Shown: one piece after another, positions 1 through 8,062 of the stretch
Layout: each line of letters begins with the position of its first letter
Position numbering within the stretch: position 1 is the first letter of the stretch
Assembly: GCA_965219235.1 (NCBI GenBank)
Contig: OZ244721.1
Coordinates: 2,356,001 to 2,420,000, forward strand
DNA from: CBDHCC01 sp965219235
GTDB lineage: Bacteria; Pseudomonadota; Alphaproteobacteria; Sphingomonadales; Sphingomonadaceae
Reading direction: 5' to 3'
DNA length: 64,000 nt
Notes under the pieces: model-generated
Databases searched by the model: none
Told to the model about the DNA's origin: nothing
Seen by the model: the letters and a program-made list of their open reading frames with translations, nothing else
Translations under genes and position numbers: made by a program

Positions 1-950
1 CCATGAACTGCCCGGCGCACGTGCTGGTCTTCAACCAGGGGATCAAGTCCTACCGCGACCTGCCGATCCGGCTGGCGGAAATGGGCTGCTGCCACAGGAA
101 CGAGCCGCACGGGGCGCTCCACGGCCTGTTGCGGGTGCGCCAGTTCACGCAGGACGACGCCCACATCTTCTGCCGCCCCGACCAGCTGATCGCCGAGATC
201 GCGGGCTTTTGCGAGCTGCTGGACACGGTGTACCGCGAGCTGGGCTTCCCCGACTACGCCATCAAGTTGGCGCTGCGCCCGGACCAGCGCTTCGGGACGG
301 ACGCGGAGTGGGACGAGGCGGAAGCCGTGCTGCGCGCCGCAGTCGCGTCCATCGGGCGCAACACCGACGCGTATGGCTGGGAGGAGCTGCCGGGCGAGGG
401 CGCCTTCTACGCGCCCAAGCTGGAGTTCCACCTGACCGACGCCATCGGCCGCACCTGGCAGGTGGGCACCATCCAGGCCGACACGGTGCTGCCCGAGCGG
501 CTGGATGCGAGCTACGTCGGAGAGGACGGCGCGCGCCACCGGCCGGTCATGCTCCACCGCGCCATCCTGGGCACGTTCGAACGCTTCATCGGCATCCTGA
601 TCGAGCAATATGCCGGCCGCTTCCCGCTGTGGCTCGCCCCCACCCAGGTGGTGGTGGCGACCATCGTGGACGCGGCCGACGACCACGCCCACTCGGTGGC
701 GAGGCGGCTGGAGGCGGCGGGGCTGCGCGTCCAGCTCGACCTCCGCAACGAGAAGATCAACTACAAGGTGCGCGAGCACTCGCTGGCGCACGTCCCCCAT
801 CTGGCGGTGGTCGGCAAGCGGGAGGCGGAGGAGGACACGGTGGCGCTCCGCTCGCTGGGCGAGGCGGGCAAGCAGGAGGTGCTGTCGGTGGAGGAGCTGG
901 TGACGCGCCTGGCCGCCGAGGCGACACCGCCGGACCTCACGCCGGCCTGA
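1..950 (+). CDS. thrS: Threonyl-tRNA synthetase, 3' part (5' end outside window)
   Basis: Class II aminoacyl-tRNA synthetase that charges tRNA-Thr in the cytoplasm. The visible 315 residues start inside the catalytic core: MNCPAHVLVF contains a zinc-ligand cysteine region, HRNEPHGALHGLLRVRQFT is motif 2, and the segment around LHRAILGTFERFIGILIE is motif 3. The last ~95 residues (from about LAPTQVVVATI) are the anticodon-binding domain. The reading frame is open to the window edge, so the ATG at 3 is internal and the editing domains lie upstream. infC follows about 120 bases downstream, the usual thrS-infC order. The family is certain. Confidence 0.97.
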   Translation, partial: MNCPAHVLVFNQGIKSYRDLPIRLAEMGCCHRNEPHGALHGLLRVRQFTQDDAHIFCRPDQLIAEIAGFCELLDTVYRELGFPDYAIKLALRPDQRFGTDAEWDEAEAVLRAAVASIGRNTDAYGWEELPGEGAFYAPKLEFHLTDAIGRTWQVGTIQADTVLPERLDASYVGEDGARHRPVMLHRAILGTFERFIGILIEQYAGRFPLWLAPTQVVVATIVDAADDHAHSVARRLEAAGLRVQLDLRNEKINYKVREHSLAHVPHLAVVGKREAEEDTVALRSLGEAGKQEVLSVEELVTRLAAEATPPDLTPA

Positions 951-984
951 GCACCCACGGATTGGAGGCGTTGTTGCCCACGTC

Positions 985-1013
985 TTTCAACGGTGGAGCA
1001 ATTCGCCTATATA
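985..1013 (+). promoter_or_regulatory. Possible infC promoter
   Basis: In the thrS-infC gap, TTTCAA (985-990) is followed after 17 bases by TATATA (1008-1013), an acceptable -10 with a weak -35. It lies about 55 bases before the infC start in a locally AT-richer stretch. Inferred by eye only; infC could also be read from thrS. Confidence 0.35.
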
Positions 1014-1069
1014 GTTTGCCGGCGACACGCTTTCGCGCCGCCGCGAGTCACACCGCAGGAGACCAGACG

Positions 1070-1615
1070 ATACCCTCTTCCCTTCCGCGCCGATCCATGG
1101 CGCCGCCGCCCAAATCCGGCCCCCGCTACAACGAGTTCATCCAGAGCCCCAAGGTTCGGGTGATCGACGACCAGGGGGAGAATCTGGGTGTGATGTACAC
1201 CCGCGAGGCGATGGAGCAGGCCGCCGGACTGGGGCTCGACCTCGTCGAGGTGTCGCCCAACGCCGATCCGCCGGTCGCCAAGTTCCTGGACGTCGGCCGC
1301 TTCAAGTACGAGGCGCAGAAGAAGGCCAATCAGGCGAGGAAGTCGCAGCGGACGCAGGAGATCAAGGAGATCAAGATGCGGCCGAACATCGACGACCACG
1401 ATTACGACACCAAGATGAAGAAGGTCGACAGCTTCCTGACGGACGGCGACAAGGTCAAGGTCACGCTGCGGTTCCGCGGGCGCGAGATGTCGCACCAGCA
1501 GCTCGGCATGGACCTGCTCAAGCGCGTGCAGGAGCAGGTGGAGCCGATCGCCAAGGTCGAGGCCTACCCCCGGCTCGAGGGCCGGCAGATGCTGATGGTG
1601 CTGGCGCCCAAGTGA
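1070..1615 (+). CDS. infC: Translation initiation factor IF-3, probable ATA start
   Basis: IF-3 binds the 30S subunit and checks start-codon/initiator-tRNA pairing. The N-terminal domain begins at about GPRYNEFIQSPKVRVID; the helical linker is rich in Lys/Arg (KKANQARKSQ); the C-terminal domain carries KVKVTLRFRGREMSHQQLG. The start chosen is ATA at 1070, which sits 8 bases after a clean AGGAG (1057-1061). The first in-frame ATG, at 1097, has no ribosome-binding site in front of it. IF-3 genes of many bacteria use rare starts (AUU in E. coli) so that IF-3 represses its own synthesis; the ATA here would fit that. From ATA the product is 181 residues, from ATG 172. rpmI and rplT do not follow. 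Confidence 0.93.
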   Translation: MPSSLPRRSMAPPPKSGPRYNEFIQSPKVRVIDDQGENLGVMYTREAMEQAAGLGLDLVEVSPNADPPVAKFLDVGRFKYEAQKKANQARKSQRTQEIKEIKMRPNIDDHDYDTKMKKVDSFLTDGDKVKVTLRFRGREMSHQQLGMDLLKRVQEQVEPIAKVEAYPRLEGRQMLMVLAPK

Positions 1616-1625
1616 CGCGCCGGCC

Positions 1626-1648
1626 GGCTGTGTCCTTTGGGACACAGC
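1626..1648 (+). terminator. Stem-loop after infC
   Basis: A perfect 10-base-pair inverted repeat (GGCTGTGTCC at 1626-1635 and its complement at 1639-1648) around a 3-base loop, 10 bases after the infC stop. There is no long T run, so it may be a weak or factor-assisted terminator. Confidence 0.6.
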
Positions 1649-1744
1649 CGAGGCGCTTTCGCCGCGCTCTCCTTCCGCTCCGGTCGCGGCTGTCATAGCA
1701 TCGTCTCCAACGGGCCAAAGGTCCGATCACCTGGGAGACGATGG

Positions 1745-4483
1745 ATGACGAAGGCGTTCCTGCTCACCACGGCGGCCACCCTGGTCTGGGCGCTGCCCGC
1801 CCAGGCGCAGGAGGTGCTCGATCCGGTCGACAACGGCTCGGTCGACCAGACCGCGGACACCCCGTCCCCGCCCGTCGAGACGACCGTCCAGGGAATCGTC
1901 ATCACCGCCCAGGGCCGCGAGCAGCAGCTCGCCGACGTGCCGATCGCGGTCAACGTGGTGAGCGCCGAGCAGCTGCGGAATTCGGGCGCCAACGACATCC
2001 GCGAGCTCAACCAGCTCGCCCCCTCGCTGCTCGTGTCCTCGACCGGCAACGAGGCCAACGGGTCGGCGCGCATCCGCGGCATCGGCACGGTCGGCGACAA
2101 TCCGGGCCTGGAGAGCTCGGTCGCGGTGTTCGTGGACGGCGTCTACCGCTCGCGCTCCGGCAACGCGCTGGGCGACCTCGGCCCGATCGACCGGATCGAG
2201 GTGCTGCGCGGGCCACAGGGCACGCTGTTCGGCCGCAACGCGTCCGCGGGCCTGCTCAACATCGTCACCGCCCAGCCCGACCTGACCCGGATCGAAGGCT
2301 ACGGCTCGGCGAGCTACGGCAACTACAACTACGTGCGGCTGGAGGGCGGCGTGAACGTGCCGCTGGGCGACACCTTCGCCGCGCGGCTGGACGGCACCTA
2401 CACCAACCGCGACGGCTTCTACCGCGACCGCACCAACAACCGCCGCGTCAACGACCGCGACCGCTATCTCGTGCGCGGCAAGGCGCTGTGGGAGCCGACG
2501 CCCGACCTGAAGCTGCTGCTGTCCGCCGACTATTCCAAGAAGAACGAGGCCTGCTGCGCGGCGACCTTCGTGCAGCCGGATTTCGCGCCGTTGGCCCGGA
2601 TCGGCCCGCGCCTGGACTCCTTCGCCCGGCCCAACGGCACGCCGGCGCTGACCAGCACGGCCAATCCGATCATCCCCGTGCTGCTGGCGCTCGGCCAGGA
2701 TCCGCGCGCGCTGACCCAGAGCACCTTCAACTACAACATCTACCCGACCGCCGGCCGCAGCTACGAGGGTCGGACGGAGGACTATGGTGGATCGGCGGAG
2801 ATCGACTACAATCTGGGCGGAATCAAGCTGACCTCGATCACCGCCTATCGTGAATATTCCAACTTCCAGGGGTCGGACACCGACTACACCACCGTGGACA
2901 TCCTCTATCGCGCGCCCAACGAGAATGGCGGCGCGCGCGCGTTCAAGACCTTCTCGCAGGAGCTCAGGCTGCAGGGCTCGCTGTTCAACGACCGGCTCGA
3001 CTGGCTGGTCGGCGGCTATTATTCGAACGAGAAGCTGACGGTGCGCGACAATCTGCGCTTCGGCGCGCAGTACGGCGCGTTCGCGCCCTGCCGCATCGTG
3101 CTGGCGGTCAATCCGGCGCTCGTCAGTCCGGGCAGCACGGGCTGCCTGAGCGCCGGCGGGCGCGCGGCGCTGCGCGCGGCCAACGGGGGCGCGGGCGCGT
3201 TCGGCGCGGCCACCCCGCTGATCTTCGCCGGCCTCGACACGCTGGCGCAGGTGAACGACGTGGGGACGACCGTCGATCGCTATCGGCAGAAGAGCGAGAA
3301 CTACGCCTTCTTCACCCACAACATCGTCCATGTGACCGACACCGTCGATCTGACCCTTGGCCTGCGCTACACGAACGAGACCAAGGACTTCCGCGCCCGT
3401 TTCGGCAACGACAACGTCTTCTGCCCGCGCCAGCGCGCGCTGCAGACCGCGTTGCTCGGCGGCCCGCTCGCGGGGCTGGCCGGCGGCCTGATCGCGCTCA
3501 CCTGCCAGGGCAATTCGACGAGCGAGCTGGACGGGTTGAGCCTGGCGGACCAGCGCAAGGAGGACGAGTTCACCGGCACCGCCGTGTTGTCCTGGAAGCC
3601 CACGCCCGCGCTGCTGGTCTACGGCTCCTACTCGCGCGGCTACAAGGCGGGCGGCTTCAACCTCGACCGCTCGGCGCTCAACAATCCGCTGTTCAACCCC
3701 GCGGTCGCGGGCTCGACCGCCGCGCTCCAGTTCGACCAGGAGACGGTGAACGCCTACGAGGTCGGCGCGAAATACTCGATCCGCCCGTTGACGGTGACGC
3801 TGGCCGCCTACCGGCAGGAGTTCTCGTCCTTCCAGCTCAACACCTTCAACGGCAGCGTCTTCCTGGTCCAGAACGTCAACGCGTGCGACAAGAGTCTGGG
3901 GGGCGCCGACCGCGACGCCAGCGCCGCGACGGGCGCCTGCGACCGCGACGACGTGCGGGCGGGCGTGATCGCGCAGGGCGTGGAGCTGGAGGCGGCGATC
4001 ACGCCCGCGCGCTACCTGAACGCCAGCTTCGGCATCACCTACACGAACACGCACTACCGCAACAACCTGATCGGCACGAAGGACGGCACCCCGCTCGACC
4101 CGGCGCTGCGCCTGCTGCCGGGTGACAACCTGTCGAACGCGCCGGAGCTGGTGGGCACGACCTCGCTCGCCTTCACCCCGCCGATCGGCGACACCGGCTT
4201 TTCCGGCCTGTTCTTCGTCAACGCGCGGCTGTCGGGCGACTACAACACCGGCTCCGATCTGCTCTACGGCAAGGAGCAGGACGGCTTCGCGGTGGTCAAC
4301 GCCCGCATCGGCCTGCGCGGGCCGGACGAGCGCTACGCCATCGAACTGTTCGCCCAGAACGTGTTCGACAAACGCTACACGCAGGTCGCCTTCAACACGC
4401 CGTTCGTCGCCCCGCAGCAGACCTACTCCGCCTTCCTGGCGGAGCCGCGCACCTACGGCGTGACGGTCCGCGGCAAGTTCTGA
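1745..4483 (+). CDS. TonB-dependent outer-membrane receptor
   Basis: Outer-membrane beta-barrel transporter energised by TonB, 912 residues. Start at ATG 1745 with GGGAG 7 bases upstream, giving a signal peptide (MTKAFLLTTAATLVWALPAQAQ). A plug domain follows: a TonB-box-like GIVITAQ near residue 50, then VVSAEQL, RIRGIG and the plug-end signature IEVLRGPQGTLFGRNASAG. The remainder is barrel, with the typical NVFDKRYTQ near the end and a terminal Phe. Loops hold several Cys (EACCAATF, QNVNACDKS). It stands alone, with a strong stem-loop downstream. The substrate cannot be read from the sequence; sphingomonads carry many such receptors for siderophores, carbohydrates or aromatics. Confidence 0.95.
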   Translation: MTKAFLLTTAATLVWALPAQAQEVLDPVDNGSVDQTADTPSPPVETTVQGIVITAQGREQQLADVPIAVNVVSAEQLRNSGANDIRELNQLAPSLLVSSTGNEANGSARIRGIGTVGDNPGLESSVAVFVDGVYRSRSGNALGDLGPIDRIEVLRGPQGTLFGRNASAGLLNIVTAQPDLTRIEGYGSASYGNYNYVRLEGGVNVPLGDTFAARLDGTYTNRDGFYRDRTNNRRVNDRDRYLVRGKALWEPTPDLKLLLSADYSKKNEACCAATFVQPDFAPLARIGPRLDSFARPNGTPALTSTANPIIPVLLALGQDPRALTQSTFNYNIYPTAGRSYEGRTEDYGGSAEIDYNLGGIKLTSITAYREYSNFQGSDTDYTTVDILYRAPNENGGARAFKTFSQELRLQGSLFNDRLDWLVGGYYSNEKLTVRDNLRFGAQYGAFAPCRIVLAVNPALVSPGSTGCLSAGGRAALRAANGGAGAFGAATPLIFAGLDTLAQVNDVGTTVDRYRQKSENYAFFTHNIVHVTDTVDLTLGLRYTNETKDFRARFGNDNVFCPRQRALQTALLGGPLAGLAGGLIALTCQGNSTSELDGLSLADQRKEDEFTGTAVLSWKPTPALLVYGSYSRGYKAGGFNLDRSALNNPLFNPAVAGSTAALQFDQETVNAYEVGAKYSIRPLTVTLAAYRQEFSSFQLNTFNGSVFLVQNVNACDKSLGGADRDASAATGACDRDDVRAGVIAQGVELEAAITPARYLNASFGITYTNTHYRNNLIGTKDGTPLDPALRLLPGDNLSNAPELVGTTSLAFTPPIGDTGFSGLFFVNARLSGDYNTGSDLLYGKEQDGFAVVNARIGLRGPDERYAIELFAQNVFDKRYTQVAFNTPFVAPQQTYSAFLAEPRTYGVTVRGKF

Positions 4484-4500
4484 CCCGCGCACCATGATCC

Positions 4501-4531
4501 AACGGCCCGGCTGGCGCGCCGCCGGGCCGTT
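4501..4531 (+). terminator. Stem-loop after the TonB receptor gene
   Basis: A perfect 10-base-pair inverted repeat, AACGGCCCGG (4501-4510) and its complement (4522-4531), separated by 11 bases and followed by GCCCCC rather than a T run. It lies 17 bases after the receptor stop and before the antiporter gene. Confidence 0.6.
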
Positions 4532-4566
4532 GCCCCCGCCCTCCCCGCGCGGCTAGGGTGGCGGCG

Positions 4567-6525
4567 ATGATCGACTCCCTCATTGCCAAGATCGCCTTGA
4601 TCGGCGTGCTGGGAGTGGGCGCGCAATGGGCCGCCTGGCGGTTCCGCCTGCCCGCCATCTTCCTGATGCTGCTCGTCGGCATCGTCGGCGGTCCGGTGCT
4701 GGGCCTGATCGATCCGGAGCAGGACTTCAACACGCTGCTCGAACCGATCATCAAGCTCGCGGTCGCCGTCATCCTGTTCGAGGGCGGCCTGTCCTTGAAC
4801 TTCCGCGACCTGCGCCACGCCGGCTGGCCCGTGCTGCGGCTGGTCGCCATCGGCGTGCCGATCGGCTGGGGGCTGGGCACGGCGGCCGCGCACTACGGCG
4901 CGGGGCTGTCGCTCGGAGTGTCCGCGCTGTTCGGCGGCATCCTGGTGGTGACCGGCCCGACCGTCATCGGCCCGATGCTGCGCACGCTGCGCGTCGGCAA
5001 CCGCACGCGCGACATCCTGAAGTGGGAGGGGATCGTCAACGATCCGATCGGCGCATTGCTGGCGGTCGCGATCTACGCCTGGATCACCTACACGGGCGCC
5101 GAGCGCGACGTGTTCGCCATCGGGCTCGATGTCGCCGCCGCCACCTTCGTCGCGGGGCTGCTGGGCGCGGCGCTGGGCTTCGCGCTCACCTGGCTGTTCC
5201 CGCGCGGACTGGTGCCGGAATATCTCAAAGCGCCCATGCTGCTCGTCACCGTGATCTTCGGCTTCGTGGCCGCCGACGTGGTGATGCACGAGACCGGGCT
5301 GGTCACCGTCACGATCATGGGCGTGGTGCTGGCCAATCGGCCGACCTTCTCCACCACCGCTCTCCGCCGCTTCAAGGAGGACCTGGCGGTCCTGCTGATC
5401 TCCGGCGTCTTCGTGATCCTGTCGGCGACCATCGATTGGGAGACGATGCAGGCGTTCCGCGCGCGCTTCGTCGTCTTCCTGCTGCTGCTGCTGTTCGCGG
5501 TCCGGCCGATCACGGTGCTCGCCAGCCTGATGTTCTCCTCCGTGCCCTGGCGCGAGCGGCTGTTCATCGCCTGGATCGCGCCGCGCGGCATCGTGGCGGT
5601 GGCGATCACCGGCCTGTTCTCGCTGCGCCTGAGCGAATACGGCGTGCGCGACGCCGAGGCGCTGGTGCCGCTGGCCTTTGCCGTGGTCATCGTCACGATC
5701 ATCGCCCACGGCTTTTCCGCGCGGTGGTGGGCCAGGCGGCTGGGCATCGACCAGGGGGAGGGCAAGGGCGTGCTGATGGTGGGCGCCAACGGCTTCACGG
5801 TCGGGCTGGGCAAGCTGCTCAGCGCGCTCGACGTGCCGGTGCTGATCGCCGACCCGTCCAAATTCGCGCTGCGCACCGCCAGGCGGGAGGGGCTGGAGGT
5901 CTATCAGGGCGACGTGGTGGACGAGGTGACGCACGACGCCCTAGACTTCGGCGACTTCACCCAGGTGATCGCGGCGACCGACAACGCCGCTTACAACGCG
6001 CTCATCTGCGCCGACCTGGGACCGGAGGTGGGCTTCGACAAGATCGCGCAGATCGGCGGCGGCGGGCGCGCGACGGTGCAGGCGGTGCGCGGCCGGGTGA
6101 TGCTGGAATCGGGCGCGTCGATGGACGACCTGTTGACCCAGGCGGCCGCCGGCTGGACCTTCTCGCGCACGCGGATCACGGACAAGTACACGCTGGACGA
6201 TCATCGCCAGAATATGGACGAGGGGGCGGAGCTGGTCGCCGTGCTGCGCGACGGAGTCGTCAACCACGTGTTTTCCACCGACAAGCTGCGGGGGGCGGAG
6301 CCCGGCGACGTCGTCATCAGCTTCGTGCCGCCCGAGGCGCCCGAGGAGCGCGCCGCCGACCACCAGGCGGAGAAGACCGCCAAGACCGAGCGCAAGGCCA
6401 AGGCGGACGAGCGCGCCGCCACCCGCGAGGGGGACGCGCGGTCGGCCGAGCGCGGCGTGAAGGAGGAGCGCGCGCTCGACCCCACAGGCCAGCCGGCGAT
6501 CGCCACGCCGACGGACGGGGGCTGA
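4567..6525 (+). CDS. Cation:proton antiporter (CPA family) with TrkA-N-like domain
   Basis: Inner-membrane sodium or potassium/proton antiporter. About 12 membrane helices fill residues 5-390; GIVNDPIGALLAV carries the paired Asn-Asp typical of CPA1 ion-binding sites, and AVAVILFEGGLSLN is the family's LFxGGL motif. Residues ~400-530 form a cytosolic Rossmann-like regulatory domain (VLMVGANGFTVGLG, VYQGDVVDEVTH), followed by a highly charged Lys/Glu-rich tail of about 65 residues. The ATG at 4567 is preferred over the GTG at 4558 because AGGG ends 8 bases before it. A Crp/Fnr-type gene begins 4 bases after the stop, so the two are probably co-transcribed. The ion is not determined by the sequence. 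Confidence 0.9.
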   Translation: MIDSLIAKIALIGVLGVGAQWAAWRFRLPAIFLMLLVGIVGGPVLGLIDPEQDFNTLLEPIIKLAVAVILFEGGLSLNFRDLRHAGWPVLRLVAIGVPIGWGLGTAAAHYGAGLSLGVSALFGGILVVTGPTVIGPMLRTLRVGNRTRDILKWEGIVNDPIGALLAVAIYAWITYTGAERDVFAIGLDVAAATFVAGLLGAALGFALTWLFPRGLVPEYLKAPMLLVTVIFGFVAADVVMHETGLVTVTIMGVVLANRPTFSTTALRRFKEDLAVLLISGVFVILSATIDWETMQAFRARFVVFLLLLLFAVRPITVLASLMFSSVPWRERLFIAWIAPRGIVAVAITGLFSLRLSEYGVRDAEALVPLAFAVVIVTIIAHGFSARWWARRLGIDQGEGKGVLMVGANGFTVGLGKLLSALDVPVLIADPSKFALRTARREGLEVYQGDVVDEVTHDALDFGDFTQVIAATDNAAYNALICADLGPEVGFDKIAQIGGGGRATVQAVRGRVMLESGASMDDLLTQAAAGWTFSRTRITDKYTLDDHRQNMDEGAELVAVLRDGVVNHVFSTDKLRGAEPGDVVISFVPPEAPEERAADHQAEKTAKTERKAKADERAATREGDARSAERGVKEERALDPTGQPAIATPTDGG

Positions 6526-6529
6526 GGCC

Positions 6530-7279
6530 GTGGCGGTCGGCGGCCACGACACGGACGGACCGCTGGTCGCGATGGCCGCCAAGATCCGCGCCCGCCACGA
6601 CCTGTCGGACGACGACCTGACCGCGCTCGGCGCCACCCTGGGCGAGGTGCGTGAGCTGCCGGCCGAGCACACGCTCATCCGACGCGGCGAGTGGCTCGAC
6701 CAGTCGACCCTGTTGCTCGACGGCCTGCTGGGGCGCGCGAAGAGCACCGAGGCCGGGCGGCAGATCATGGAGGTCCATGTGCCCGGCGACCACGCCGACC
6801 TGCACAGCTTCCTCCTGAAGCGGCTGGACAGCGACATCGTGACGCTGACGCCCGCGCGGATCGTCACCATGTCGCACGCGGGGCTGGCCGCCATCGTCGA
6901 ACGCCGGCCGCACCTCACCCGCGTGCTGTGGTTCATGACCTGCCTCGACGCCGCGATCAGCCGGGAGTGGGAGGTGTCGCTCGGCCGGCGCGACGCCCGG
7001 GCGCGGCTGGCGCACCTGCTGTGCGAGCTGGACGCGCGGCTGGGCACCGTCGGGCGGAGCGACCCGGACGGCTTCGACCTGGCGCTCACCCAGAGCCAGA
7101 TGGCCGAGTGTCTGGGCCTGACGCCGGTCCATATCAGCCGCGTCGCCCGCCAGCTGCGCGAGGAGGGGCTGGCGGTCCTGCGGCGCGGCCGGGTCGACCT
7201 TCCCGACCGCGAGGCGCTGGCCCGAGCGGGGCAGTGGACGCCCGACTATCTCTATTTGAACGGGCCGCTGTTCGAGTGA
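6530..7279 (+). CDS. Crp/Fnr-family transcriptional regulator
   Basis: 249-residue DNA-binding regulator: an N-terminal cyclic-nucleotide-binding-fold sensor (about 30-150, including FLLKRLDSDIVTLTPARIV) and a C-terminal Crp-type winged helix (about 170-230, TQSQMAECLGLTPVHISRVAR as recognition region). No Fnr-type N-terminal Cys cluster is seen, so an iron-sulfur oxygen sensor is unlikely. GTG start at 6530, 4 bases after the antiporter stop; the two genes probably form one unit. The C-terminal TPDYLYL-type ending is common in alphaproteobacterial members. The ligand is unknown. Confidence 0.9.
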   Translation: MAVGGHDTDGPLVAMAAKIRARHDLSDDDLTALGATLGEVRELPAEHTLIRRGEWLDQSTLLLDGLLGRAKSTEAGRQIMEVHVPGDHADLHSFLLKRLDSDIVTLTPARIVTMSHAGLAAIVERRPHLTRVLWFMTCLDAAISREWEVSLGRRDARARLAHLLCELDARLGTVGRSDPDGFDLALTQSQMAECLGLTPVHISRVARQLREEGLAVLRRGRVDLPDREALARAGQWTPDYLYLNGPLFE

Positions 7280-7334
7280 GGGGCAGGAGGAAGCAAATCC
7301 TCCCGAGCTTGACTGGGGTCGAGGCTCGTTAGAG

Positions 7335-7468
7335 CCCTCTCCCGCTTGCGGGAGAGGGTTGGGTGAGGGTCTTCTTCCTTCTTCCTTGCGGCGCAGGAAG
7401 ACCCTCACCGCTGCGACTAAGGCGCTGTCGCGCCTAAGTCTCGCTCCTCTCCCGCAAGCGGGAGAGGG
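7335..7468. repeat. Pair of REP-like palindromes
   Basis: Two palindromes of the CCCTCTCCCGC/GCGGGAGAGGG type (7335-7358 and about 7446-7468) are set in inverted arrangement around an inner GAGGGTCTTC/GAAGACCCTC pair. They fill most of the 225-base gap between the Crp gene and the lipoprotein gene. Related elements occur near 15830, 19789, 23467 and 36429. Confidence 0.75.
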
Positions 7469-7504
7469 CTGGAGGGAGTTCATGGGTCCTGACCCTAGGG
7501 GAGG

Positions 7505-8062
7505 ATGATCGTGGCCACGGTTCGAGCGAGCAGCCTGACTGCCCTTCTGGTGCTGCTTGCAGGCGGCTGTGCGACCACGACAGCATCAGGAGTCGGCGAC
7601 CACCTCTCCCGAACTGTCTCGACATGGATGGCCGCCGAGGGCCTGGCGAGTGGCCGCGCGGCGCAAGCCGACCTGGACGGCGACGGCATACCGGAGGTCG
7701 TGATCCTCGCCACCGACCCCCATTGGTGCGGCAGCGGCGGCTGCACCCTCTTCGTGCTCGCCCGCGCCGGCGACCGCCCCCGAACCGTCAGCCGCTCCAC
7801 CATCAGCCGCGCGCCGATCCGGATGCTGGCGACACGGACGGGCGGCTGGCGGGACCTGGTGGTGGGCATCGGCGGCGGCGGGTTGGCGGCGGGCGAAGTC
7901 GTGCTGCGCTGGACGGGCGACGGCTACCCGCTCAACCCGTCCCTGGCCCCGCGCCTCTCCGGTCGGCCGGCATCAACGCTGCTGATCGACGGCACCACCC
8001 CCGTCCTCACGCCGCCGCCCGCGCCTCCTCCTCCCGCACCACCGCCAGCAGCCGGTCCTTGA
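7505..8062 (+). CDS. Putative lipoprotein of unknown function
   Basis: 185 residues, not assigned to a family. The N-terminus is a lipoprotein signal (LLVLLAGGC, Cys near residue 23), so it is probably membrane-anchored in the periplasm. A calcium-loop-like DLDGDGIPEVVIL (about 57-69) and a Cys pair in HWCGSGGCTLFVL follow, reminiscent of small VCBS/EF-hand-like secreted proteins. The C-terminus is a Pro/Ala-rich tail. The last 56 bases overlap the 3' end of the convergent glnD gene, and the Pro-rich tail is coded by that overlap, so the natural stop could be affected by drift in glnD. Confidence 0.65.
   Translation: MIVATVRASSLTALLVLLAGGCATTTASGVGDHLSRTVSTWMAAEGLASGRAAQADLDGDGIPEVVILATDPHWCGSGGCTLFVLARAGDRPRTVSRSTISRAPIRMLATRTGGWRDLVVGIGGGGLAAGEVVLRWTGDGYPLNPSLAPRLSGRPASTLLIDGTTPVLTPPPAPPPPAPPPAAGP

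Noticed and set aside
1727..4495. Long open frame (922 codons) on the minus strand opposite the TonB receptor
   Set aside because: Mirror of codon bias in high-GC DNA; the product is a Val/Arg/Gly-rich string with no domain, while the plus-strand frame is an unmistakable receptor.
7335..7468. Possible CRISPR or attenuator in the repeat region
   Set aside because: Only two palindromes, no regular direct repeats or spacers; the pattern matches dispersed REP-like elements elsewhere in the window.
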